The position numbers were made by a program, and so were the translations under genes. Under the pieces are notes generated by a model that saw nothing but the letters and a program-made list of their open reading frames with translations, made no database searches and was not told the DNA's origin. A stretch of DNA of 64,000 bases, taken from the NCBI RefSeq assembly GCF_003008615.1, contig NZ_CP027657.1:4402001-4466000 (forward strand), written 5' to 3'. Shown piece after piece: positions 26,744-35,700 of the stretch (positions within the stretch are counted from its first letter, which is position 1; each line of letters begins with the position of its first letter). The DNA comes from Pseudomonas mendocina. Lineage in GTDB: Bacteria; Pseudomonadota; Gammaproteobacteria; Pseudomonadales; Pseudomonadaceae.

Positions 26744-27495
26744 CTGGCTGGATCAAGCGGCGCTTGACCGGCTTTTGCTATGGCTATCTGCGTAGCCAGG
26801 GCGACTGGGCGCATTCGCAGGCACAGGAGCTTCGTCACTCGCGGGTGCTACCTTATGCCAGTTACGCTCCCTGGGTGGGCAATGCCGACTTCCTAGATGT
26901 ATATGAGCGGGTTCGTGAGCATACCCTCGTGGACATCTATCGCCTCTACGAACTTTGGCAATTGGCTCGCCAGATGGATCATCTGGAGGGTGCATTCCTT
27001 GAGGTAGGGGTATGGCGGGGCGGGTCGGGTTGCTTGCTCGGACTTGCGAGTCGGCGCCCGGGGCGCCGCCTATTTCTGGCCGATACTTTTGCCGGCGTCG
27101 TGAAGGTCGGTGAGCGTGATACCCGATATAAGGGGGGCGAGCATGCCGATACGACTGTCGATGAAGTCAGGGCATTGCTGTCACGTAATGGTTTGCATGA
27201 GGCGCAGGTGCTTGTGGGGATGTTCCCGGAGCAGAATGCCGAACAGGTGGATGAGCGCATCGCGCTCTTGCATATCGATGTGGATGTCTACGAGTCGGCT
27301 CTCGGTGTCCTGACTTGGGCGCTGCCGCGACTGGTCATGGGGGCTGTGGTCATTTTCGACGACTATGGCTTTCATGGATGTGAAGGCGTAACGCGCTTGG
27401 TCAATGAGTTCGTCTTGGACAATCCGCAGTTCCGCTTCTTTCACAACCTCAACGGTCATGGCGTGCTGGTTCATATCCCAAGAGGTAGTGCCTGA
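26740..27495 (+). CDS. TylF/MycF-like O-methyltransferase
   Basis: The 251-residue protein resembles macrocin O-methyltransferase-type enzymes: F-L-E-V-G-V-W-R-G-G-S for SAM binding, L-A-D-T-F-A-G-V, and L-L-H-I-D-V-D-V-Y-E-S-A, whose acidic residues bind Mg in the family. V-V-I-F-D-D-Y follows. Such enzymes methylate hydroxyls of deoxy sugars. It overlaps the upstream stop by ATGA and the next start by one base, so it is translationally coupled in the island operon. Target sugar unknown. Confidence 0.8.
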   Translation: MTGWIKRRLTGFCYGYLRSQGDWAHSQAQELRHSRVLPYASYAPWVGNADFLDVYERVREHTLVDIYRLYELWQLARQMDHLEGAFLEVGVWRGGSGCLLGLASRRPGRRLFLADTFAGVVKVGERDTRYKGGEHADTTVDEVRALLSRNGLHEAQVLVGMFPEQNAEQVDERIALLHIDVDVYESALGVLTWALPRLVMGAVVIFDDYGFHGCEGVTRLVNEFVLDNPQFRFFHNLNGHGVLVHIPRGSA

Positions 27496-28577
27496 TGGTC
27501 AATCTTGGCTCCGAGTACGTTCTTGTCTATGGCGCCCGGTTGGCGGGTCAACAGGTGCAGGCGTATCTGGCACGCATGGGGGTCAAGCTGAGTGCTTTCC
27601 TGGATCGCGACAGGACACTGCGGAGTGTAGGCGACGTTCCTGTTCACTCGTGCGAGGACTGGGCCCTGCACCATGATCCGGCCAAGGCCTGCGTGATCAT
27701 CGGGCTGTTCAACAATCATGTGAACGTCGGGGCCATAGTCGATCAGCTTGAGGCGCTCGGCTACGGGGAGATCGTAAGCCTCGTCGAGTTCGTGCGAGAT
27801 CACCCTGAGGATCAGCCATTTCGCTATTGGCTTGTCGAACCTTCTTTCTATGAGCGGCACGCGGATCGTATAGCGAACCTGAGGCGTCACTTAGCTGATG
27901 AGCAGAGCCGAGCCTTGCTTGATCGGATTGTCGAGTTTCGCACCGGTGGTGACTATCGTTGCCTGCCAGAGCCGGATACGCGCCAGTATCATCCCGATGA
28001 TCTGCCGGCGTGGCCTCAGCCGCTGCGGTTCATTGACTGCGGTGCCTACGTCGGAGATACGATTCAGGAAATGAGCGAGTCTGGGTTGCGATTCGATGCA
28101 ATAGCGACCTTCGAGCCCAATCTCGACCATTACCGCGTGCTTGTGCAGACACTCTCTGGCAGGCAGGCGAGCCATTTTCCCTGTGGCGTATCCGATAGCA
28201 ACCGTTTGGCAGGCTTCGACAGCTCTCTTGGGGCCGGTGGTCACCTATCGGAGCAGGGGGGCGAACCCGTTTTTTGCGTGCGCCTGGATGATGCCTTACC
28301 CGGCTTTGCCCCTAATCTGATCAAGATGGATATCGAGGGCGAGGAGCCGGCAGCGCTGCGAGGAGCCGAGGGGTTGCTGCGTGCCTTTCGCCCAGGCCTC
28401 GCGGTCAGCGTCTACCATCGTGCGGAGCACCTTTGGAGTGTATTCGAACAATTGCACGCGCTGGATCTGGGCTATCGCTTCTACCTGCGTTGCCATGCCT
28501 ACAGTTCGTTCGATACCGTGCTTTATGCCGTGCCGGATATTGCTGTCGTTCCCCAGCCCCCTATAGGTGACGTATGA
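27495..28577 (+). CDS. FkbM-family methyltransferase with N-terminal Rossmann-like module (1)
   Basis: The 360-residue protein has two parts. The N-terminal part (about 6-95) has Y-G-A-R-L-A-G-Q-Q-V-Q-A-Y-L and A-F-L-D-R-D, a small nucleotide-binding-like fold. The C-terminal part (about 165-345) is an FkbM-type SAM methyltransferase: F-I-D-C-G-A-Y-V-G-D-T, A-T-F-E-P-N, and I-K-M-D-I-E-G-E-E-P-A-A-L-R-G-A. FkbM enzymes methylate sugar or polyketide hydroxyls. The next gene has the same two-part plan. Overlaps at both ends point to coupled translation. Specific substrate unknown. Confidence 0.78.
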   Translation: MVNLGSEYVLVYGARLAGQQVQAYLARMGVKLSAFLDRDRTLRSVGDVPVHSCEDWALHHDPAKACVIIGLFNNHVNVGAIVDQLEALGYGEIVSLVEFVRDHPEDQPFRYWLVEPSFYERHADRIANLRRHLADEQSRALLDRIVEFRTGGDYRCLPEPDTRQYHPDDLPAWPQPLRFIDCGAYVGDTIQEMSESGLRFDAIATFEPNLDHYRVLVQTLSGRQASHFPCGVSDSNRLAGFDSSLGAGGHLSEQGGEPVFCVRLDDALPGFAPNLIKMDIEGEEPAALRGAEGLLRAFRPGLAVSVYHRAEHLWSVFEQLHALDLGYRFYLRCHAYSSFDTVLYAVPDIAVVPQPPIGDV

Positions 28578-29884
28578 GCGGTTATCGATCAGCGGAGCAC
28601 CTAGCTGGACATGAACTGGTGGCTGGCTCCAGTTATAAGTTGCCAATCATGCTGCCTGACGCCGAAACCTGCGAGGTCTGCTTCCGTTTCGATCCTCATG
28701 GAACTATCGACCCAGAGCAGGGGCTTCTCCTACGTGACGGCGCGCGTCTCACGGTGCTGCGTCAGATCGCACGCTACCCGGCGATGTTGCGCTTATTGCA
28801 GGGCGCTGCGATACCCTGTGACTATTCCGTGCTGGAGCGACAGGTTGGCGACGAGGTCTACATTTTTGGCGCTCATCAGGTGGGTGTACTGTTGGCTCGC
28901 CTGTTCCAGGCACGCGGTGGTCGCGTTCGCGCTTTCCTGGATAACGACAAGCGCAAGCACGGCGCGATCATTGAAGGTATTCCCGTGCAGGGCTTCGACC
29001 GTTCAACCATGGCGCCAGGTGCACTCGTGGTCTTGGGGAGTGGGCGTTACAGCGAGACGATTCGCGTTGATCTTGCGACCAAGGGCTGGATCAACGTGAT
29101 GACCATGCAGGCATTTCTGGCTGCGATCGATGCGCCTTATATCACCGAGGACAGTTTTCGGAACTATCACTCGGTGCTATTCAATCAGGCCTCTGCATTT
29201 GTGAGTGCTTTCCTCTGCCTGGAAGACGAGCGCTCGCGCGAAGTGTATGACGGACTTATTCGTATGCGTCTTGAGCTGGACAACGCGGCTGCCTCAATCC
29301 GATCCGATTTCCGACTCGAGTACATCGAGCCCGACTTTATCGAAGCACAGGACATCCGTTTCTATGTCGATGCCGGTGCCTACGATGGCGACACGCTCGC
29401 GCGGTTGGAGTCACGCTTGGGGGCAGCGCAGAATGCTTATTTGTTTGAGCCAGAGCAGCGCGCTTTCGAGGCTTGCCAGCGCAGGTTTGCTGATCGCAAG
29501 GCGGTCAAAGTGTTGCAGGCGGCGATGAGTGAAACGCCGTGCTGGATTCCGGCACCACGCGCCAACAGTTGTGACGTGCTCGGGCAACTGGCTGCCGGCG
29601 ATGTGCAGCCCATGGCGGATGTCGCGGGCTTGCCGTTGGACGAGGTGGCGGTGGGTGCCGTCAGCCTCATCAAGCTCGATATCGAGGGTGCCGAGGGCTC
29701 TGCACTGCGCGGCGCACGTCAGGTGCTCCTGCGTGAGCGACCCAAACTCTGCGTGTGTGCCTATCATCGCAGCGACGATCTGTGGCGGCTGATCGATACG
29801 GTATTGGCTCTACGGGGCGATTATCGGGTGGGTGTTCGACACTACTCGGACATCATCGACGACACCACGCTGTATTTTTATTGA
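28574..29884 (+). CDS. FkbM-family methyltransferase with N-terminal Rossmann-like module (2)
   Basis: The 436-residue protein has a unique ~90-residue head, then a Rossmann-like module (about 93-185: V-Y-I-F-G-A-H-Q-V-G-V-L-L, A-F-L-D-N-D-K-R-K-H-G, G-I-P-V-Q-G). An FkbM methyltransferase domain follows (about 250-430: F-Y-V-D-A-G-A-Y-D-G-D-T, Y-L-F-E-P-E, I-K-L-D-I-E-G-A-E-G-S-A-L-R-G-A). It is a paralogue in plan of the preceding gene, but the two are well diverged. The start overlaps the previous stop (ATGA). It probably methylates another position of the same glycan. Confidence 0.78.
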   Translation: MSGYRSAEHLAGHELVAGSSYKLPIMLPDAETCEVCFRFDPHGTIDPEQGLLLRDGARLTVLRQIARYPAMLRLLQGAAIPCDYSVLERQVGDEVYIFGAHQVGVLLARLFQARGGRVRAFLDNDKRKHGAIIEGIPVQGFDRSTMAPGALVVLGSGRYSETIRVDLATKGWINVMTMQAFLAAIDAPYITEDSFRNYHSVLFNQASAFVSAFLCLEDERSREVYDGLIRMRLELDNAAASIRSDFRLEYIEPDFIEAQDIRFYVDAGAYDGDTLARLESRLGAAQNAYLFEPEQRAFEACQRRFADRKAVKVLQAAMSETPCWIPAPRANSCDVLGQLAAGDVQPMADVAGLPLDEVAVGAVSLIKLDIEGAEGSALRGARQVLLRERPKLCVCAYHRSDDLWRLIDTVLALRGDYRVGVRHYSDIIDDTTLYFY

Positions 29885-29929
29885 GATGCTGTCGCCATGA
29901 GTACACGACAGCCTAGCCAAGGACTAACC

Positions 29930-30607
29930 ATGGATTCCTCCGTGTCGTATCGAGAGCACCCGAGCTACTGGAACGACTTTTACCAGCGAGGTCATGCTGC
30001 TGCACCGCGCCTGCCGTCGCAGTTTGCTGCGTTTGCGCTGGGCGAGATGTTGACCCCCGACTCGCCTATGGGGCAGATCGATGGTGTCATCGAGTTTGGT
30101 TGCGGAAACGGACGCGACAGCCAGTTGTTCGCAGCCCATGGCCTATCTGTCTTGGGTCTTGATGAGTCGATCGAGGCGATTGGGCTCTGCAGGGGGGCAG
30201 GTCTTCCCGGCCATGCCCGTTTTGAGTGTTGTGCAGCGCGTCAGGCTCGGGAGGCTGTAGAGGTATTTGCTGAGCAGCACAGCCGTGTAGCCGTGTATGC
30301 GAGGTTTTTCCTGCACGCGATCAGCGAAGAAGACGAGCACAGCCTTCTGGCGTTATTGCAAGCTACCTTGCCGGAGGGTACGCCACTTTTTCTCGAGTAC
30401 CGCACGACCGCTGATGCGGATCAACACAAGATATTCGGAGAAAGTCACTACAGGCGTTACCTCGATCATCGGGCAACTCTGGCCCGGATTACCGCCGCTG
30501 GCTTCGCCACTGTCTATGAGATTGAAGGGCGGGGGTTCGCCAAGTACCGTGAAGAAGATGCCCTGGTAGGTCGCTGTATCGCGATTCGTAACGCCTCGTT
30601 AGCCTAG
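29930..30607 (+). CDS. Class I SAM-dependent methyltransferase
   Basis: The 225-residue protein has motif I in V-I-E-F-G-C-G-N-G-R-D-S, then V-L-G-L-D-E-S, and a strand F-L-E-Y-R-T. It looks like a small-molecule or sugar-intermediate methyltransferase of the methyltransf_11/25 kind; no closer family is evident. I chose ATG 29930, which has AAGGA six bases upstream; an ATG at 29897 lacks a ribosome site. It lies in the island operon between the second FkbM gene and the LicD-like gene. Confidence 0.72.
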   Translation: MDSSVSYREHPSYWNDFYQRGHAAAPRLPSQFAAFALGEMLTPDSPMGQIDGVIEFGCGNGRDSQLFAAHGLSVLGLDESIEAIGLCRGAGLPGHARFECCAARQAREAVEVFAEQHSRVAVYARFFLHAISEEDEHSLLALLQATLPEGTPLFLEYRTTADADQHKIFGESHYRRYLDHRATLARITAAGFATVYEIEGRGFAKYREEDALVGRCIAIRNASLA

Positions 30608-30619
30608 TGGAGAGCGCCC

Positions 30620-31543
30620 ATGCAGGAACTGAAAGGTAAGAAACTGGTGCTCTTCGGGGCGGGACGCAGCGGTGAAATCTTCGCTGAAAATGCCAAGGGG
30701 CTTGAGGTTCTGGCCTTCGCGGACAATGACGTCAAGAAGCAAGGGCAGCAGCTAATGGGCTTTCCGATCATTGCCCCGGAGCGAATCGCCGAGTCTGGTT
30801 GTGAGGCCATCGTCGTTACGACCGTCTGCCCAACCCAGCGTATCGTCGAGCAACTGACCTCTCTGGGCTTGGGCGACATTCCTCTGATTACCCCCGACAA
30901 GGCAGTGCTCAAGGGGACCCAGAACCATCCCTTCAGCCATCCGTTGACCAAACAGATCGCGCGTGAACTGATCGTTGCCCTTAATGAACTGGCAAGTCGT
31001 GCCGATGTGGATCTTTACCTGGATTACGGAACCTTGCTCGGAGCATTTCGCGAGCAGGACTTTATTGCCTGGGATGACGATATCGACATGTCCGTCAAAG
31101 ACGAGCAGTTGGATGCGCTGCTTGTGCTTGTCCAGAAGGACAAGAGTTGGCTGCCGCAGTATCACGGTGTCGAATGGTCCGTCCAGGTAGTGACAGCAGG
31201 AACTCACCGGCTTGGCGTCTTGATCTCGTTCGATAATGCGCCGGGGGAGCGCTGTGTACTGCCGCTGGAGTTGGCGGTGACGAACCGGGTGGTGCGCGAT
31301 GGCCAATCGGTGATGTCGGGTAAGATGCTTGAGTTCTTTTGTCCTGCGTCATTCTTCGAAGGCCATGACACGGTTGAGTTCTTTGGTCGTCGCTTCAAAA
31401 CCCCAGTCAATCCCACCGGCTATCTGGATTTCATTTACGGCGATTGGCGAAAGCCCAAGCAAAACATGTCGTTCAGTGAGTATCAAGGCATTCGGGAAGT
31501 GCCTCAGGATCAGGTCGAGGAAATCAATTATCAAAAGCTGTAG
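30620..31543 (+). CDS. LicD-family transferase with N-terminal Rossmann-like module
   Basis: The 307-residue protein has an N-terminal module (about 6-95: L-V-L-F-G-A-G-R-S-G-E-I-F, A-F-A-D-N-D-V-K-K-Q-G, G-F-P-I-I-A) of the same kind as the two FkbM proteins. Next is a LicD domain (about 110-300) with L-D-Y-G-T-L-L-G-A-F-R and the acidic W-D-D-D-I-D-M. LicD proteins transfer phosphocholine or similar phospho-groups to glycans. In P. aeruginosa b-type flagellin the glycan carries a phosphate-containing group and the island has a transferase gene, so a phospho-modification of the flagellin glycan is plausible but not shown. GGAGA precedes the ATG. Confidence 0.75.
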   Translation: MQELKGKKLVLFGAGRSGEIFAENAKGLEVLAFADNDVKKQGQQLMGFPIIAPERIAESGCEAIVVTTVCPTQRIVEQLTSLGLGDIPLITPDKAVLKGTQNHPFSHPLTKQIARELIVALNELASRADVDLYLDYGTLLGAFREQDFIAWDDDIDMSVKDEQLDALLVLVQKDKSWLPQYHGVEWSVQVVTAGTHRLGVLISFDNAPGERCVLPLELAVTNRVVRDGQSVMSGKMLEFFCPASFFEGHDTVEFFGRRFKTPVNPTGYLDFIYGDWRKPKQNMSFSEYQGIREVPQDQVEEINYQKL

Positions 31544-31591
31544 GTGTTCCCCGTGACGCATGATCAGCTCTATGAGATGGGGAAATCCGGT

Positions 31592-32629
31592 ATGGACTAT
31601 CAGGGCACTTGTTCGGATTCATCGGCCATTTTCTCTGTGGATAATCTGCCCATACTTCAATCGCTGACTGACGCACTTGAAGGACGTCATCTTCTGGTGA
31701 CCGGAGGAACTGGTTTCTTTGGGCGTTGGTTGTTGGCGCTTTTCCAGACCCTGCAATCGAGAGGGGCTAGGTTTGAGGTCACTGTCGTTTCACGTGACCC
31801 TGAACGCTTTCTCATGCACTGGCCAACGTTTCGCGGCTGTCGCTGGTTGCACTGGGTTGCCAGCGATGTGCGCCTTATTCCCTCCAGTCTGTCCATCGAT
31901 CTGGTAGTGCATGCAGCCGCAGATACCTCGGCAGTTGGCCAGCGTGACTCCCTCGAGTTGTTCGATATCATTACCGAGGGTGCACGGCGCGTTTGTAAAC
32001 TGGCGGTAGAGTGCGGTGCTCGGCGTGTCCTGCTGATCGGCTCCGGTGCTCAGTACGGTTTGATACCTGCCGGCCTCCCGGTGACTGAGGACTTTCTGGG
32101 GGGGTGTGATAGCACTTATGCCGGTAACGCTTATGCGGAAGCTAAACGTGCCCAAGAGGTTCTAGGCTCGATTTATGCAAAAGACTATGGCATCGACGTA
32201 ATTATGGCGCGCTGTTTTGCATTCTCTGGGCCTGGCTTGCCGCTGGATGGGCATTTTGCGATCGGCAACTTTGTGCGAGATGCCCTTTATGCTGATGCCA
32301 TCGTGCTGAACTCCAGTGGTCAGGCAATGCGTAGTTACCTGCACGGTGCTGATCTGGCTGGTTGGTTGCTTACCTTGCTGTTGCATGGAGAAAGTGGTCA
32401 GGCTTACAACGTTGGTTCAGATCATGCGATCAGCATTGCCGATCTAGCCCATCTTGTCGCTGCCAGAATCGCTCCATACAAGCCTGTTTGCATTCTTGGG
32501 CAGGCTAATACGTCTGATCGGTCGTTCTATGTGCCCGATATCAGCCGCGCCCGAGGGCTGGGGCTTGATGTGTGGACAACACTCGATGTCTCTATAGACA
32601 GCATGGCTCATTGGGGGCGGGGCTTCTAG
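31592..32629 (+). CDS. NAD-dependent epimerase/dehydratase (SDR) of nucleotide sugars
   Basis: An extended SDR of about 345 residues. The NAD motif is L-L-V-T-G-G-T-G-F-F-G-R-W-L. The catalytic pair is in Y-A-E-A-K. The late S-Y-L-H-G-A-D-L-A and Y-N-V-G-S motifs are typical of sugar epimerase/reductases such as abequose or tyvelose enzymes. It may be the reductase/epimerase that finishes the CDP-dideoxy or branched sugar, the role of YerF in Yersinia; this is inferred from operon context. ATG 31592 is preferred because GGGGAA lies 8 bases ahead; GTG 31544, ATG 31577 and others are in frame upstream. Last gene before the AT-rich gap. Confidence 0.75.
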   Translation: MDYQGTCSDSSAIFSVDNLPILQSLTDALEGRHLLVTGGTGFFGRWLLALFQTLQSRGARFEVTVVSRDPERFLMHWPTFRGCRWLHWVASDVRLIPSSLSIDLVVHAAADTSAVGQRDSLELFDIITEGARRVCKLAVECGARRVLLIGSGAQYGLIPAGLPVTEDFLGGCDSTYAGNAYAEAKRAQEVLGSIYAKDYGIDVIMARCFAFSGPGLPLDGHFAIGNFVRDALYADAIVLNSSGQAMRSYLHGADLAGWLLTLLLHGESGQAYNVGSDHAISIADLAHLVAARIAPYKPVCILGQANTSDRSFYVPDISRARGLGLDVWTTLDVSIDSMAHWGRGF

Positions 32630-32647
32630 AGCCTTAAGGCTGGTTTT

Positions 32648-32653
32648 TATAAT
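32648..32653 (+). promoter_or_regulatory. Possible sigma-70 -10 element before the large glycosyltransferase gene
   Basis: A perfect TATAAT lies in an AT-rich 125-bp gap. The matching -35 position (32625-32630) has only about half the consensus bases. A short palindrome AGCCTTAAGGCT followed by GGTTTTT just upstream (32630-32648) could be a weak terminator of the preceding gene. Confidence 0.3.
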
Positions 32654-32755
32654 GCTCATATGCTGATAGTGAAATCACAGCGAGCTTTATAGGGTGGTCC
32701 GGGCGCAATTGGTGCTTGATTTTTATCGTCATAGCGGTACTTGGGAGTGAAGGCG

Positions 32756-35700
32756 ATGCGCAAACTATTTTCCAGACGGCCCCATCCTTATTATATTTAC
32801 TCATACGATTATCGACGCAACTCGGCAGGGGTTCGGGTTTTACATATGCTGTGTGATGCTTTGAACCGATCAGGGCAAGAAGCATATGTAGTTGCCAGGA
32901 ATATCTCGTCGAAGCTGATTACCCCAATGCTGAGTGATGAGGTGATTGAATATCACAAGGCTCAGGGGATAAAACCCGTTATGGTTTATCCGGAGGTTAT
33001 CGACGGTAATCCCCTGAATGGTGAGACGGTAGTTCGCTATCTTCTGAATAAGCCGGGATTTCTTAAGGGGACTGGTGAGTATGAAGAAAGCGATTTGTTG
33101 TTTGCATTTAAAGAAGCCCTACTACAACCAGGTATGCCTCTTGATCATGTGCTGTATTTGCCAGCAATAGACTTGGAGGTTTTTAAGCTCTCTGACGACC
33201 CTAGTAAGCGTGAGCCGGGGCTAGTATGTTTCTATCAAGGGCGAGAAGGGGCTGCTCATATTGATCAGGCTTTGCTGCCTGAGGGCGCCATCGAGATCAC
33301 ACCTAACTTTCCCGCTACTTGGGAGGAGCTCGCAGATATTTTTCAGCGCTGTGAGTATTTCTATTGTGGGGAAGCTTCGGCCTTGGCGGGTGAGGCTGTT
33401 TTATGTGGCTGTTTGACCGTCATCATGGCTAGCAAGCATGCACCTGGTACAGTGGGGCATCTCCAGAATAGCGGTTTTGGTGTTGCTAAAGATCTCAGCA
33501 TAGAGGAGCTGGCACAGGCCCGTGCCAGCATGCCTAAGTTGAGAGAGTATCAGCTTCGCAAGCAAGAGGAATTCTGGCTTGCGCTGGATCGTTTTATCGA
33601 GATAACCCAGAGGGCCGCTGCCGAGAATCAGGTTCGTCCTGGCCGATATGAATTGAATCGTTGGCTCGCGAAACGATTACCAACATCAGTACAGAACCGT
33701 TTGATAGGTGATTACCTGCAACAGCATGCTGGCGGGCCTTTGATCGGAATTCTGATTCTCGATCTGTCTGGCAGTAGTAAGAAACTTGCAGCGACTATTG
33801 CAAGCCTACGGCTGGAAAAGAACCTTTATGCCACCGTGAATATTGTCGTGTTGTCGGTAAATGACGTGCCGGCTACTTCAGCTCAGGGTAAGTTGCATTT
33901 CATAAAGATCAATGCGCATGAGTACGTGGCAAGACTCAATCAGGTGGTAGAGCAGAGCAGCTTTGATTGGATCATGCTGGTCAACGCAGGAGATGAGTTC
34001 ACGCCGGCTGGCCTGATGATGCTGGCTTTGGAGCTGGTTGCTGCACCGGACTGCCGGGCGGTTTATGGTGATGAATTGCAGCGTTTGCCGAATGGCGATT
34101 TGGGGGGGGCGTTCCGACCGGCTTTCAATTTGGACATGCTGCTCGCATTCCCCACGGGCATGGCCAGCCATTGGTTGATCCGACGTGATGCGTTTCTAGA
34201 GCTTGGTGGTTTCGACCCGGAGTTTGACGATGCACTGGCGTTCGAGCTGCTGGTACGGCTGATCGAAAAGGAAGGGGGGCAGGGTATCGGTCATATCGAT
34301 GAGCCGTTATTGATAACTGACGCTCCTATATTGCGGGATAATTCTCAGGAACGTCTGGTCATTGAACGACACCTGGCGTGGCGTGGGTACCAGGGGACTG
34401 TATCAGCCAAGTTGCCTGGGCGTTACCGAATTAATTATGGTCATCAAGCGCAGCCATTGGTTTCCATCATCATTCCTACCAAGGATCAACTGCCGATACT
34501 CACGCGCTGCGTTGAAAGTTTATTGGAGAAAACCCGCTATCAGCACTACGAAGTGTTGATCGTTGATAACAATAGTGAAACTCCTGAGGCCTGTGACTGG
34601 CTGGCGCAAATAGAGGGTCTTGGGGCGGATAAGGTGAGAGTGCTGCGTTATCCGCATCCATTCAATTTTTCGGCGATCAACAATGCGGCGGCTGCTCAGG
34701 CCAGGGGCGAATATCTGGTGTTGTTGAACAACGATACTGCGATCATTCAGGAGGACTGGTTGGACGCGCTGCTCAATCATGCGCAGCGTCCAGAGGTTGG
34801 CATAGTCGGCTCCAAGTTGCTTTATCCCGATGGCAGTATTCAGCACGCGGGAGTGATACTGGGGCTGCGTGGTCCGGCAGACCACCCTTTCATTGGCGAA
34901 CCTATAGATGCTCCGGGGTATATGCAGCGTTTGCAGGTCGACCAGGGCTACAGTGCGGTTACAGCAGCCTGCCTGATGATTCGCAAATCGATCTACGATC
35001 AGTTGGGGGGGATGGATGAGGAGGCCTTTAAGGTTTCTTACAACGATGTAGACCTGTGCCTGAAAGTTCGCGAGGCCGGTTATCTGATTGTATGGACTCC
35101 TTATTCGATCGTCATGCATGAAGGGAGTGTGAGCCAGACCCATGTCGATACGGCCGCTCACGCCATGAAGCGCAAGCGCTTCATGGCAGAGCAAGATGCG
35201 ATGTATGAGAAGTGGTTATCCGTGCTGGCGAATGACCCTGCCTATAACCGTAACCTTGCTTTGAACGGTAAGGGGTTCGAACTGGAGACGGACAGCAATC
35301 TGACCTGGCGACCATTGACCTGGCGTCCTTTGCCAACGGTCTTGGCCCATCCGGCCGACCCATGGGGTTGTGGAAACTACCGCGTGATTCGTCCTTTCGA
35401 AGCTCTAAGGCGCGAAGGGCTGGTCGATGGAATGATGTCTGATGGACTACTTCAGGTTGTTGATCTGGCTCGCTATGACCCTGACGTAGTGATCCTGCAA
35501 CGGCAAATCGGCGATGAGCGTCAGGAGGCCATGCGACGTATCAAGGCCTTCTCGCGGGCGTTCAAGGTATACGAGTTGGATGACTATCTACCCAACCTGC
35601 CATTGAAAAGCCTCCACCGTGAACATATGCCGAAAGACATTCTCAAGTCGTTGAGGCAGGGGCTGCGTTTTGTAGACCGCTTCGTCGTTTCCACGCAGCC

